Of a stretch of 64,000 bases of DNA, positions 35,602 to 46,650 are shown in pieces. Under the pieces are notes generated by a model that was given only the letters and a program-made list of their open reading frames with translations, ran no database searches and was not told the origin of the DNA. The first letter of the stretch is position 1; each line of letters opens with the position of its first letter. The stretch covers positions 17,418,499 to 17,482,498 of the forward strand of contig JAKGHH010000006.1 in the NCBI GenBank assembly GCA_022828595.1, read 5' to 3'. The stretch comes from Nelumbo lutea (lineage: Eukaryota > Streptophyta > Magnoliopsida > Proteales > Nelumbonaceae). Made by a program: the position numbers and the translations under genes.

Positions 35602-36696
35602 GGTTCCATAAGTATCCTTTTCAGGGGTGTGGGGCCCACCACTGAGGGAGATCATCCAATGGTCTTTAGGGACACCATGGCAATGATGTGCATTCAGCCA
35701 TGGTGTGCGCAAGAGCCACTATTGTATCTGCATGAGCCAAGTATTTATGGCCCATGTACGTGACACATCACATGCAAGGATAGAATTGATCCAATAAATT
35801 AATATCTCTAAAGCCCATTAATAAAGCCCATTTTTAATCCATAATATTACCTATTAATATTATCTAGGTATATGGGCTAAATAGTAGTTAGCAGTTCGGC
35901 CCATATAGCTTTCCTACAATTAGTGGACTTTTGCAGTTTAACACCTTAAAACTAGGCCTTACAGGTGTGGGCTGAATTAAGTCTCTTAATTAACTATCAA
36001 TCTCTTAATCCCAAAGTAGGAAATTAGGGCTGACAATCAGCCTCCATCGAACCACAGGTTTGGTCCAACCAATTTGGACCCACCTGGTTCGAATGGGTCT
36101 AGGGTTTGATTTTTAATTAAAGATTTAATTCAAGAAATGATTTGTAATTAATTTACTGATTAAAGAACAAGCAAGATTCAGTCATAGGGCTGTTCGCACA
36201 CCTCCATCATGCAAAACAAATGTCAGATCACAGTTTGAGTTGAATAAACTGCAAATCGCAGATAGCGATCTTTATATCTGTGAAATCTCCTTCTGCGCCG
36301 CCATCTTCGATCAAGAAAATAAAATAAATAAAAAACCTAATTTATATTAATATTACATCTGATCGAATCCTATACATTCAGTCTAGAAATAAAAAAAATT
36401 ATTTACAGACTAGAATATAAAAACAAAAACTACAAATCGCAGGTTCACTATGCCAATCAAGATTTCGATCTCCAGTTGTATGAACAACCCATAACTCAAG
36501 AAAGTAATAAAGAAAAGTTCTAAATAAAATCCAGATTTATAAAAATTAATTTCAGATCATTTTTCCTTTAACTGGGAACCGATTTCCCAAAAAAACCCTA
36601 ATCTACGTAAATCGGGTAGAATGCCTTCTGCCCATTTGCACAGGTTCAGATCTGATTTAATTTGGTTCAAGATTTGAACCTAGGCTCTGATACCGC
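35602..36696 (-). mobile_element. Family A leader and primer-binding site, inverted fragment
   Basis: It is the reverse complement of about 16505-17615, for example CCCACCACTGAGGGAG. The minus-strand primer-binding site GGTATCAGAGCCTAGGTTC lies at 36693-36675, beside the LTR end at 36697. No coding frame. Confidence 0.85.
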
Positions 36697-37308
36697 TGAA
36701 GGGATGAGAGATCCATCATATTGATGGCTGAACCCTGTAGGAAGATAGGGCGAAATTTCAAAAATTTCTTTCTCTCCCATTTGGGATTCACATTCCCTAT
36801 TTTAGAAAACTGTTTTTCAAGGATCAATCTTGAACCAAGAACCGAACCAGATCTGGACCAAAATAGTAGGAGAGGGATATACCTGATACAAAGATGCAAT
36901 ATCTCCCAACGAAGGTGTTCACGCCTAAAGAAAGACTCCAAAGACTGCTCCCACTTCTTGATCACTCCTACAAAGGATGGAGATCGAACTGACTATGGCG
37001 GCAACTGGAGGAAATCGCAGGGAGAAGATGGCGCAGTCACACTATTGCTGTCTTCACTCTGGGTGATCTGAGATCTGATCTCTGAGATTTTTGGGATGCT
37101 TGGGATGAACTAAATGGTTTGCCCCCTCCTCCTTTTATAGCCTTAAAGAGAGCTCCTAATCTCACTAGGAGTTTCCTAATCCAAATTTGTATTTGGATAG
37201 CGAGTCATCTTTAAGAGATAAGAATAAGCTCTTATCTTATCTGTAGATTAGATCAGCTCTCTCCTAATCTCATTAGATCAGCTCTCTCCTATTGACTCAC
37301 CACACTTA
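36697..37308 (-). mobile_element. Family A 5' LTR, inverted, 3' third only
   Basis: It starts TGAAGGGATGAGAG (reverse complement of the LTR end) and reaches the TATA region (CCTTTTATAGCC near 37131) and a little beyond. It stops near 37308, where a copia F RT remnant begins. A short internal duplication of GATCAGCTCTCTCCTA occurs at about 37249-37300. Confidence 0.82.
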
Positions 37309-38220
37309 CAACAAATGATATATTTAGTCATGTGATAATCAGATAGTTCAATTTTCCCACCAACCTCTTATTCCTTCCAAGATTATCAAACTCTTCACCT
37401 ACATCAATACTCAACTTAGTATTTGGTTCCATAGGTGTTTCGGATGGTTTGGCACCTAACAACCTATTTCTTCAAGTAGGTCAAGGACATGTTTCCTTTG
37501 ACACAAGTTAATTCCATGCCTTGACCTTGCAAATTCTATTCCTAGGAAGTACTTCAGCTTACCAAGATCCTTCATGTGGAAGTGATCCTATAGGAAGTTT
37601 TTCAATCTGTCAATCCCATCATTGCTAGTTATGACAATATCATCCACATACACCACTAGTAAGATTTTCCCATCTTTTGAATCACAACTGAACATAAAAT
37701 GATCTACTTGACACTGTTTCATCTCAAAGTTCTTTACAAGTTCACTGAATCTACCAAACCACACACGTGAAAATTGTTTCAGCCCATAGAGTGACTTTTT
37801 ATGTCTACAAATTTTACCATCCTCCCCTTATGCAATAAACCCTGGTGGTTGCTCCATATAGACTTCCTCAATCAGATCACCTTGTAGGAAGGCATTCTTG
37901 ATGTCTAATTGCAAGAAAGGCCAATTATACATTGTTGCTAATGAAATTAACACCCAAACTAAGCCAATTTTAGCCATAGGAGAGAATTTTTTTGTATAGT
38001 CAACACTATATAACTAAGAATATCCCTTGGCCACTAACCTGGCCTTCAATTGTTCCACACTGCCATCTAGAAGATACTTTATGGTGTAGACCCACTTACA
38101 CCCAACAACATGCTTACTGGGAGGGAGAGTAGACCCTTCTAGTATTTGAGCTCAAACAGGTTCATATTTAGCCTTTAGACCCACTAGAAACCTTGTCACT
38201 TCAAGTTGCTCTCTATGTTG
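37309..38220 (-). pseudogene. Copia F reverse transcriptase remnant
   Basis: The minus-strand translation shows a full run of copia RT motifs across few stops: KCKWVYTIKYL, LKARLVAKGYS, FSPMAKIGLV, LDIKNAFLQGDLIEEVYM, KSLYGLKQFSRVWFGRF, VVYVDDIVITSND (YVDD intact, about 37635-37660) and KDLGKLKYFLGIE. It decays after about 37450 and lacks RNase H. A large internal deletion separates it from gag. This is an independent copia family from A and B. Confidence 0.88.
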
Positions 38221-38709
38221 TTGCTGAATTTGAACATTTGGTGTCAGAGAATGATATACATTAAGCTCATTACGAAGATTTTTCATGTTTGCATAGTATT
38301 CCTCCAAGATTTGGTTACCTGCTTTAGAAAAAAGTATTTTTGGTAAAACTGATATACTCTTTTGGTATTATTTTGGATGGAATAAAGTTTCTTAGCATGA
38401 TCCCAAATTTCCTTATTTGTATCCAGGAACATAAAATTCACACTAATTTTAGGTTCTATGGTTTTCCACAACCAGGTCATAATCTGTGCATCCTCCTATT
38501 CACAATCACAAAACCCTAAACAATTATAGGGGATTTTTCCTCTCTTACATGTTTTACCTTTATCTTGCCTTTTGAAAACACCCCCATACATTTGGCCCAT
38601 GGCACATAGTTCTCACCATTCAATTTAATAGAGGTCATTTGAACATTTAAGTAATTGTGAGAATTATAATAGCTGCCTTATTGTCATCACCATCTCCCGT
38701 TAACGCCAT
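38221..38709 (-). pseudogene. Copia F gag remnant
   Basis: The minus-strand ATG at 38709 opens MALTGDGDDNKAA. Farther on, 38480-38283 encodes MFLDTNKEIWDHAKKLYSIQ, a copia gag (UBN2-type) segment. Stops and frame changes are present. Protease and integrase are deleted between this and the RT remnant. Confidence 0.78.
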
Positions 38710-39264
38710 CCTATCCGATTCTCCTCACTTCACAAAGAAATCACTATTATAAACAAAGTAGTCACCTTCTACTATTCAGCACCACACCACACACTACTCG
38801 ACAAAAAATAATTATGACAACACCACTTCTGTCATGAATTCAGCATTTGAAAACCCTACTTTCAACTCACGTATCCAAGTATAAACAAAAGGAAAAGAGG
38901 TTCATATGCATATCTATCAATCCACACTCCCACATAAATGAAATCCAAACCAAAAGGATGCAGTCGTAGTCCACTACTAGTTGAATAGGAATTTCTGTTC
39001 ATACCTGTCCACAGCCAGCCCTCTTTGTACCATCGAATAGAGGGTATTTAGTACACCACCACAATGATCACCACCACAACAACTGGAGGCATATTTACCT
39101 CCAAAAACATAAAAAGACCAATCCTTTTTGGCCCCTTACTGAACTTCCAATCTGTCTAAGAGATATTAAAAGAAAAAATTCTGATATGGCAGCAATCCCA
39201 GGAAGACGAAGAGCAATGAGAAAAGAAAGAAAAGTTGAACTGGCTTCTTATTGCTCTGATACCA
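38710..39264 (-). other. Copia F leader with primer-binding site
   Basis: The minus-strand TGGTATCAGAGCAA at 39264-39251 is an excellent initiator-Met primer-binding site directly next to the LTR end. The rest is leader without gene content. Confidence 0.82.
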
Positions 39265-39544
39265 TGTGAATAAGTAGATTAATTCTATTCAGTTCAGGTT
39301 CAAAATATGAAGAAGAAGAAGAAGAAGAAGAGGAGGAGGAAGAAGAAGGAAGAGGAGAAGGGTTCGACCAGAAGAAAAAAAGTTACTCTCCCCAGCCGAC
39401 CCACTGTATTTATTATGTATAATGCTTGAATACAAAAGTCATTATTATCCCTCATTAAGGATGTAACACATAACTTAAACTGAAATAAAAGATATTTACT
39501 CTCAATTAAATAGACAAAAGACCAAAATACTGTTGACTCTACCA
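39265..39544 (-). mobile_element. Copia F LTR (boundary tentative)
   Basis: The right end of the internal region is fixed by the primer-binding site. The outer end is placed at TGGTAGAGTC (minus strand) because it gives a TG...CA unit of 280 bp. A (GAA)n-like microsatellite (39306-39358) lies inside. No partner LTR or target duplication is visible. Confidence 0.55.
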
Positions 39545-40701
39545 GTTTGGACCCCCTAAAGTTTAAAAAGAATTTCTACGATTGGGAAGTTAAGTTGGTT
39601 TCGCTACTTAATTCAAAAGGCTTGTCAGGAATTTAATGTTTCTTATCATGAGAAGCTGACTCCTTGAGCCTAGGTGCTTGTAATATTGCGTAGGCCTGAA
39701 ATTATTCAGCAATAACATATACTTTACCTTTCTCAATACACATAACTGCAATTTTCTTTCATTTAAAAATTCACTGATTAAATGATTAGGTGACAACTGA
39801 AAACTCCAAGGCCCTAGTTATGAGAAAAAAATATTAGGACAAAATCTTTGGATGGCTGGGTCAAAAAATTTAGAACTCCGCTTTATATAATCTTATATTA
39901 TGGTAAATGGTTTAATTAGAATGTAAGGTTTGGCAAATTCAGCTAGGCTTTTGGAGACATTCATAATAGCAGTGTACATGCATGGTGGGTCTCTAAGTAC
40001 ATGGTCATTCTCTGGGTAGATAGTGTTGTAGTTTGGGGGGTCTCTGCATGAATTCCAATATTTTTTCTAAAGAGATCAGATATCTAAATGCGTTACAGAG
40101 AGAGAACTCTATTAAATTAACACAGGACAAATCATCCTTATTAGTTTCACGTTTTTACCAACATTGTATCCTAAAATCAAAAATATAAAGACAATTGTTT
40201 TTGCCATTGCCTCTCTATCTTATATCAATTCCATCGAAGAAATTCTGTGGTGACACCAAGGGGAAGGTGTTACTATACGCATTAATTAGTCCATAAAACA
40301 AAAGAAAAAAGATACTATGTAATTAAATTGAAAAAGAATTTATCGAGTGATGTTTCTATTGGGAGATTTAATTAAGGCCTTGTACAAAAGTATAATGTAT
40401 TACATTGGCAAGTACACAAGTATTTCCCCAACTTGTAGAAAAAATTGGTTTGAATCTCTATAAGCTCTCCCGTCATCTTTGATCACAATAATGCCTTTCT
40501 GTTTGGTCGCTGCTAATTCTTCCATTTAGCTTAATTTGAGTGCAGCGTTCCTTTCCTTTTGGGTCAAGCTGCCTGCATTTTGAAGTTGCAACCTTGTATA
40601 GATGTGGGTATGCAACAGCTAAGAGATGTCAGCTGTATTATATGCTGCAACTCATGGTGTCTTTGATTGGCCTTGTTGACACTCTTGCGTGCTTCCTGTG
40701 C
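39545..40701. other. SAUR-unit flank, gene-free
   Basis: No gene is visible. 40180-40440 (CAATTGTTTTTGCCATTGCC onward) is duplicated in the same orientation at 60541-60780. This marks it as part of the repeated SAUR unit, here the 3' side of the minus-strand SAUR gene. Confidence 0.6.
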
Positions 40702-40905
40702 TTAGCCACTCAAACGAGATGTTAGATATATGAATATGTCTTCCTTGCAAGGGATTGTGAGACCCCCCATTGGATGGATGAACCCAAACTCTTCCTCGGC
40801 CCGACCCAACAAGGCAATTGTTGCTGAAGGAACTTGGTTCCTTGTCAAAAGAGATCGCCGGAGAATCCACTTGGCATGAACCACCCCGGGAAAATGGATA
40901 CCCAT
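40702..40905 (-). CDS. SAUR: Truncated SAUR-like protein, in-frame loss of the core
   Basis: A 67-codon open frame starts at the minus-strand ATG at 40905 ([20 protein letters not shown]) and ends in [20 protein letters not shown] plus a short tail. Relative to the intact paralog at 57258, about 34 residues are missing. These are the [10 protein letters not shown]...[14 protein letters not shown] block that forms most of the SAUR domain. The deletion keeps the frame. SAUR proteins promote acid growth by inhibiting PP2C.D phosphatases at the plasma membrane. Without the core this product is unlikely to do so. It faces the SAUR pseudogene at 41926 across a shared 1-kb promoter region. Whether it is expressed is unknown. 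It may be a pseudogene. Confidence 0.7.
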   Translation of the reverse strand: MGIHFPGVVHAKWILRRSLLTRNQVPSATIALLGRAEEEFGFIHPMGGLTIPCKEDIFIYLTSRLSG

Positions 40906-41925
40906 GGATTCTAAGGTTACTCAAAAGACGAAGTTTTGGTAACTTGATATGAATTTCAAGTGAGGTTGCTTCAAATCTAAAATGATAGAGGAGTTGAAGG
41001 CCTAAAATTGATGGATGTATGTTCTTTCAGCATGTGGACACATATATAGATAGAGGTAGAATTGACTGTGGCCAAAAATCTTATTGGAGTGAAAGAGTGG
41101 TTGGAAGAGGGAGATACACTTGTTTTTCCTTATGGCACCTTCCAAGAGCATGCCTCAGGAGATCACATGGCCTTGCCTTCTTTGAGTCGATGTGAATGAC
41201 TTGTGGAGAGTGAAAATCTTTAAATTGCCAACACAACGTGTCCTACATACAAATCCCACTTGCTATATTTGAGTGAACATTGAGGCATATGGTGGGGAAT
41301 TGATTATTGCATTTCCAATCCTTTAATTTGTTCAATCGTAATGAATTGTGAAATGACTATAGCTAATAGTTGTGTCTGCTGAAGGAACTGCCGTCCTACA
41401 TGGCTTTGCATTGCAAATTGTTAAAAGAATAATAAAAGATTTAGCTTCTCTCTCTGATGTTAATCATCCACCAACCCATGGTTGCAGGGCCTCACCAAAT
41501 GGAAGTTCAATTTAGATACAAGACAGATGACCACCCACTCATGTGATGGTGTTGGTGAACAACCTGAACCCATGTGGGGCATGAAAAGATGTAATGTTGG
41601 TAAGTTAAGGCCACGATGTATTCACTCTCAACAAACTTTTGGAAATGGGTTAAATGATTTCACATGTAGCAAGTCCCTCAGAAGGCCTAATATGAATAAA
41701 TGTGGGCTCTCCTGTTAGCCACTCTTTTGAGAATGGCCTTCTGACCTTACCATTTCATTGGTCTACCTCTCTCTCTATATATATGTGTGTGCACATGCTG
41801 AGGGAAAGTGCATCTTTCATTTTCTACTTCCAGTCTATTAGTGTTGACGCTCTCTGTGTTTTCTAATACCAACATCCAAGATCAACGTCTTGTGAATCCT
41901 TCTTTTGCCAAGAACCTTGAAAACT
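40906..41925. promoter_or_regulatory. Divergent promoter region of SAUR pair 1
   Basis: About 1 kb lies between two outward-facing SAUR genes. TATA-like stretches face both ways: CATATATAGATAG (41041-41053) toward the minus-strand gene and CTATATATATGTG (about 41776-41788) toward the plus-strand gene. The plus-strand half (41570-41925) is clearly homologous to 56880-57257, for example GAGGGAAAGTGCATCTTTCA. No perfect auxin element TGTCTC was found. TGTCTG occurs near 41374. Confidence 0.6.
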
Positions 41926-42643
41926 ATGGGTTTCCGCTTGGCTAATTTGCTTCACACAGAGGAGATTCTTCACCACTCTCTTTCAGCAGGAAGGAACCAA
42001 TGGGTCCGGATGTAGTAGCCATGTTAGATATGCACAATGAGTGAGCACATAATAGCTGTGTGACACATGTCCCAGTTAATGTGCCTTTCATCCAAACATT
42101 TTTGTTTCGTTAAACAGAAATTATCCATTATTTTATTATCTTTGTCAAAATAATTAAAAATAAAAACAATGAAAAAGGAAAACTTAAACGTGTTGGGAGT
42201 TGGGATTCATTTACGTTTTCTTTTCTCATTGTTTTTTATTTTTAATTATTTTGACAAATATAATAAAATAATGAATAATTTCTGTCTAACGGAACAAAAA
42301 TGTTTAAATGAAAGACACATTAACTGAGACATGTGTCACACAGCTATTACTTGCTCACTCATTGTATTTACCTAACGTGCCTATTACACCCGGACCCAGA
42401 ACCAATCGCTTTGATCAACAACAGCCAATGTTCCCAAGGGTCATTTGGCAGTTTATATAGGAGCTAGAAGCAGAAAAGAGGAGGTTTGTTATTCCAGTAT
42501 CCTACTTAAATCATCCTTTGTTCCAAGAATTGTTAAGTCAGGCCCAGGAAGATTTCGGGTTTGATCATCCAATGGGTGGCCTAACGATTCCTTGCAAAGA
42601 AGACACTTTCATCCACCTTTTGAATGGATTGTTAGAGGAGTAA
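41926..42643 (+). pseudogene. SAUR: SAUR pseudogene interrupted by a MITE
   Basis: The ATG at 41926 starts MGFRLANLLHTEEILHHSLS, 25 codons that parallel the intact gene. A 396-bp inverted-repeat element (42002-42397) then interrupts it. Homology resumes at GAACCAATCGC and reaches the same TAA (42641-42643). Beyond the insertion, Trp28 is a TGA stop and a 4-bp insertion (CTAG near 42463) shifts the frame before the [11 protein letters not shown] block. Removing the MITE alone would therefore not give an open frame. The paralog at 57258 is about 309 bp. The gene was presumably silenced first by the insertion and then decayed. Confidence 0.9.
42002..42397. mobile_element. Foldback MITE with about 170-bp inverted repeats
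   Basis: The ends GGGTCCGG and CCGGACCC begin long inverted repeats. They include AATAGCTGTGTGACACATGT, AAACATTTTTGTT and a (T)TATTTTATTAT stretch, and they meet near 42180-42220. The flanks GAACCAAT (41994-42001) and GAACCAAT (42399-42406) form a target duplication, 8 bp exact (8 of 9 if 9 bp is assumed). The uninterrupted site survives in the paralog at 57327-57337. Long inverted repeats plus 8-9 bp duplications suggest a Mutator-like or hAT-like non-autonomous element. No coding capacity. Confidence 0.9.
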
Positions 42644-43253
42644 CACAAGAACATTGGAAAGACCAGCCATGAAAAAATGATTCAATGCATAGAAATTCCT
42701 TTCGTTGTCACTCTATGCCACTCATAAGCTCAAAGGGCTGAAACTTCGGATCTGAAAGAAAGATTCTTCATTCAAAGCTAACGAAGGATGGGCCTGCATT
42801 AAATCCAATGTCCTTATTTTTCCAAAGTATATTGTTGACATTTCAACAAATTTCACATTCTGTGTAGCACCAGGGAGAAATTTCAATAACAAATCTTCTT
42901 TTCCATCTATTATTAGATCTAAATCTGTATTTGCAACTTTTTAATCATCTCGTAGATTGTAGAGCATTAATACTGTTGATCCACAATGGCTATGGGACCG
43001 AATCTAGTTGTACACAAACACCATCACATGGGTTTGTTGCCCCTTCACATTGTGTCGGTGAATGATTAAAAAAACAAAGTAAAGCCGTTGCATTTATCGT
43101 TGATGAGAAATGTCCACCAACACCACCGAAGAGAATAAACCAACACATTATGTGATTAATGAAGTTGTAGGTCTCTCCATTCACCCAATTGTCAAGTGAT
43201 CTCACCACACGTGTGAATCAATTCATCCCTCTTTAATTATATCACTAGCGATC
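42644..43253. other. SAUR 3' flank, duplicated at 57567-58344
   Basis: No gene. It matches the downstream DNA of the intact SAUR gene (GAGAAATG, CACACATGGG-type blocks, TCATCCCTCTTTAATTATA). The mRNA-instability (DST) element of the intact paralog is present only in degraded form here (ATAGAAATTCCTTTCG near 42688). Confidence 0.6.
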
Positions 43254-43645
43254 ACCCGAGCAATGCACGGGCTACTATTTCAAAATGTATTGTTCCAGGG
43301 AAAAGGTAGTGGAAAAAATAATTTTCTTTTCTTTTTAGATTTATTGAGATTTAAACTAATTCATTTTTATATAAGCAATACATTAAGAGAAGTACATGTA
43401 TTAACTGCTCAAGATGATAACCAATTAATGGTAGTTCAATTGGTGCATTCTATAGCTAGTTGTAGTGGATATCAAACACAATCTATCGCCACCAGGGTTG
43501 GGGGTTAAGGGTTTGGGCTAGGGAATGGCTACTCCTCATTTGTGTGTTCCTGCCAATAAATGTGCTTCGCATGACATCAATAATGAAATTTAAAAGAAAA
43601 AACAAATTTTAAATTCAATTAATGAAGTTGTTGCTGCCAAATATG
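43254..43645 (+). repeat. Repeat R1, copy 2
   Basis: It begins TCACCCGAGCAATGCACGGG. It contains an A-box-like TAGTTCAATTGG (about 43431) and ATCGCCACCAGGGTTGGGGG, then ends where the inverted family C LTR starts. The B box is degenerate. Confidence 0.6.
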
Positions 43646-43943
43646 GGGCCGAGCACATGCTAGAGGCCCCGAGTGTTGTTCCAAGGGTAGAGACTCAATC
43701 AAGTTAGCCAAATACTCAAAGAGGGGTCAGATCAGACAAGAGATGAGTGCTCAGAGCTTAGTCCTTAATGACCAAGGATGATTCTCTTAGGATTCTAAAT
43801 GTGTTTACCTTGAGGTGACTGCCCCTTTTAATAGCTAACCTTGCCTTAGGAGTGGTTGGAAGCAGTTGGTGATGTGCAACTAAGATTTGATCTAGCTGAT
43901 GCCACATGGCACGATCTGAGGCCTAGCAAGTATCCCTACATCA
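43646..43943 (-). mobile_element. Family C LTR, inverted, truncated
   Basis: This is the reverse complement of 11763-12060 with substitutions. The LTR start TGATGTAGGGATA lies at 43943. The inner end directly adjoins R1, the same arrangement as at 12118, but in opposite orientation. Confidence 0.78.
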
Positions 43944-44470
43944 CTTGCCACCACTCTCAAGGCTGTAGTGGTCAAGGTCAAATGGCGTGTTGTATGAAGT
44001 CCTCGGCTTCGGCCAAAGAGAGTACTATGGAGTTGTGTGGAGGCGCCATCCTGGACTGCACAGGACTCTTCTTGGCGGCTGTTTCCCTACTAGCCCTCCA
44101 TCTCAGTGAAGGATTGTTACGGGCCGAGAATGTAGGTCTATAGCTGACATGGGTGCAAGACGTCCGCGTGTGTCGGTAATGCCCTACCTTGGTGTCAATG
44201 TCATCTGGTGGAAGCCAACACGTGGGGTGGGTGTTGGTGTGGTTGGTCAAGTTGTGCACGGAATGGTGCAGAGGGGCATCTGGTTTGGGTCATTCTTGAC
44301 CTAGAGAAAATAGGCAAACCGATTCCCTGCTTTGACGTCATTTCATCTCCTCAAGGTCAATGGTGTGTGTATCTCATTGGTTTGGGTTGTCAGATTGGCT
44401 AGTCTAGGGCCATTGGATCAAAGAGATTTGAGCCGTACATTTTCCTTTACATAGGGAGGCTGATTGAGCG
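43944..44470 (-). mobile_element. Family C polypurine tract and 3' non-coding part, inverted
   Basis: 43944-43959 is the inverted purine tract. The rest is collinear with about 11255-11746 (inverted), ending near CTTTACATAGGGAGG. The short frames 43856-44143 and 44208-44402 are accidental. The next element begins about 44480. Confidence 0.7.
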
Positions 44471-44479
44471 AGTCTTCAT

Positions 44480-45373
44480 TGATGGAGGACAATTTGGCCC
44501 GACCTCGTAGCATGGGTACATGTTGGCGTGACCTTGCTCAAGCAATGACTCAGCGTGGCAGTATAGCAAGCACAACCGCAACTCGATGGGAAAGTCACAC
44601 CGAGATCAGTTTGACAAATTGGCGGGATAGACTACTCGTCGGGAGCCACCTAACCTGCATCGCCACCCCAGGAGCTAAGGAACTCCGAGCTACCTCCGAG
44701 CTCGGGGCCCGCCTAATCTTTCCTAATACCCGAGCTCCTCCCAGTGGATCTTGGACCACTCCTAGACAAGAACACACCAATCCGCCTATAGATACCCCGA
44801 GGTAAAGACACCTTGGGCCAGACACCTCAGCTTAGCTTGCCGCAAGCAGCTTGCCACTTATGAGATAGCCCGACACAGGGTAGCTCGCAGGAGGGTAGTC
44901 CAGCACATCGCAGGAAGACCTCCTGCCGACCACCGTACCTAACAAATCTAGGAACAATAGCCATATCCCTCATCAGGCAGCGTCGTGCCTACCACCTTCA
45001 GAGGGTGCCTTACACCTGACAAGCATGTACACTATGGCGACGGCCCCGCACGTGCCACCTTAGCCCTGCCAGAAACGGCTGCGGCAGGTTGACAGTGGCA
45101 GTAATACCCGCCCTGTTAGAGGCCAGCGGGCCTGATACAATAGATTTCTGTTATAAGGAGCTAGTATCAAGGAACGGAGGTATCATCTTCTACCCTCGCG
45201 CTATCTGCACTCTTAGCTTTCATCTTCTCCTTGCTTCTCCTACTGGATACTAACTTAAGCATCGAAGTGTTCGTGCCGAGCAAGTCCCCGGGGATTCTTC
45301 TTCTTCTCCATCTTGGGTACCTTTCAAGAGCCACGTAAGCATCAGGTAGGAGTGACCGGATTGCGCACCATCA
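44480..45373 (+). mobile_element. Tat element 5' LTR (left edge uncertain)
   Basis: The right end is fixed by ...GCGCACCATCA followed by TTTGGTGCCGTCTATGGGAA, a standard Tat interior start. The left end is placed at TGATGGAGGAC (44480). A start at 44461 (TGATTGAG) cannot be ruled out. A TATA-like GTTATAAGGAG lies at about 45150. Open frames here are shadows. Confidence 0.65.
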
Positions 45374-45520
45374 TTTGGTGCCGTCTATGGGAAACACTTC
45401 TAAAAGCCTTCCTCTAAACCTTCACCATCATTTGTAGGCTCTAAGCAGGATCCCTCTATCTGCAGCCATCACCAACTTCCTGAGCTACTTCCTGCACACA
45501 CCATTCCTGAAAGCATAGAG
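45374..45520 (+). other. Tat primer-binding region and leader
   Basis: TTTGGTGCCGTCTATGGGAA is the start of the interior. The leader is short and has no gene. Confidence 0.72.
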
Positions 45521-46650
45521 GTGAGTAGAACAAACGCCGAACCCACCAAGAAGCAAAGATGCCGCCGCCGAGCTTGCCGATCTACCACCCACAACCTACC
45601 CGAGCTCGGAAGCAGAGAAGAGGTAAGCTCAAGTGAAGCTAAGGCTCCCTTCCTTTCAGTTCCATCCCCTCTGTCTTCTGAACTCCTGGCTGTCCCAATG
45701 CCTAAAGACTTCAAGCTCCTCCCTCTTGTCAAGTATGATGAGTCATTTGACCCAAATGTCCACGTAGATGCCTTTCAGTCGCAGATGCACCTGGCGAGAG
45801 CCAATGAGTCGTGCATGTGTGTGGCCTTCTCCACCACTTTCAAAGGAGTAGCCCGCATATGGTACTAGAACCTGGCACCCGAATCAATAAGAAGTTGGGC
45901 GCAGTTCACGCAAGCCTTCACGTCCCACTTCGTCACCAGCAAGCGGTGCCCGCAAACTGAAGAAAGCCTCCTCAACATAGTGTAGAGAGAGGGAGAGTCC
46001 ATCCGAGGCTATATCAAGCAGTTCAACGATGTGTGCATGCAGATACCATGCCTGGACCCCGCCATGCACCTCGCAGCGGCCAAGAAAGGCATGACGCATA
46101 AAGAGTTCAAATACCACAGGGTCGTCAACCAACTGGCAACCATAACCAAATTCCTTAGGCTCACGGACAGGTTTATAGCCACGGAGGAAGAGATCAACCA
46201 GAAGGGCGAAGGTGCACCTGAGAAGAGAAAAGGGAAGGAGAGCCTCCCAGTCAAGGGGACAGTCAAAAGAAAAAAGATGCAGCTCGGGGGGCAAAGCTGG
46301 GTCAGTCGTTCCGAGCTTCTGTAGCAGACCGAACTAATTACACCCCACTGAATGCGAAGCGGGCCAAAATCCCGATGGCGATCAAGGACGCCCCGTATGT
46401 GAGATGGCCACCCCATTTGAGGGGGAATCCCAATGAGAGAAATAAGAACTTGTACTATAGTTTTCATAGAGATCACGGTCACAGTACCGAAAATTGTAAG
46501 AACCTCCATGACGAGATAGAGAAGCTCATCCGTCGCGGATATCTAAGGAACTATGTACAAAATAATAATAACGATAGTAATAAAACAGATCGGCGAGGGG
46601 AGCACGGTAAGGATGCTCTCGAGTCCAGCAACAAGCTGGCCGAATAGTCG
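45521..46650 (+). pseudogene. Tat gag, broken
   Basis: The ATG at 45521 opens a gag of about 370 codons. Landmarks are YDESFDPNVHVDAFQSQM, FKGVARIWY, WAQFTQAFTSHF, then GYIKQFNDVCMQI and a Lys-rich linker. After a frame change near 46330 it continues DAPYVRWPPHLRGNPNERNK and a zinc knuckle reading YYSFHRDHGHSTENC, whose first Cys is Tyr. In-frame TAG codons at about 45867, 45982 and 46321 all stand where Gln is usual. Gag forms the virus-like particle. This copy is inactive. Confidence 0.87.

Noticed and set aside
46009..46509. 166-codon minus-strand ORF
   Set aside because: It lies opposite Tat gag, where the plus strand has the recognisable zinc knuckle and gag motifs.
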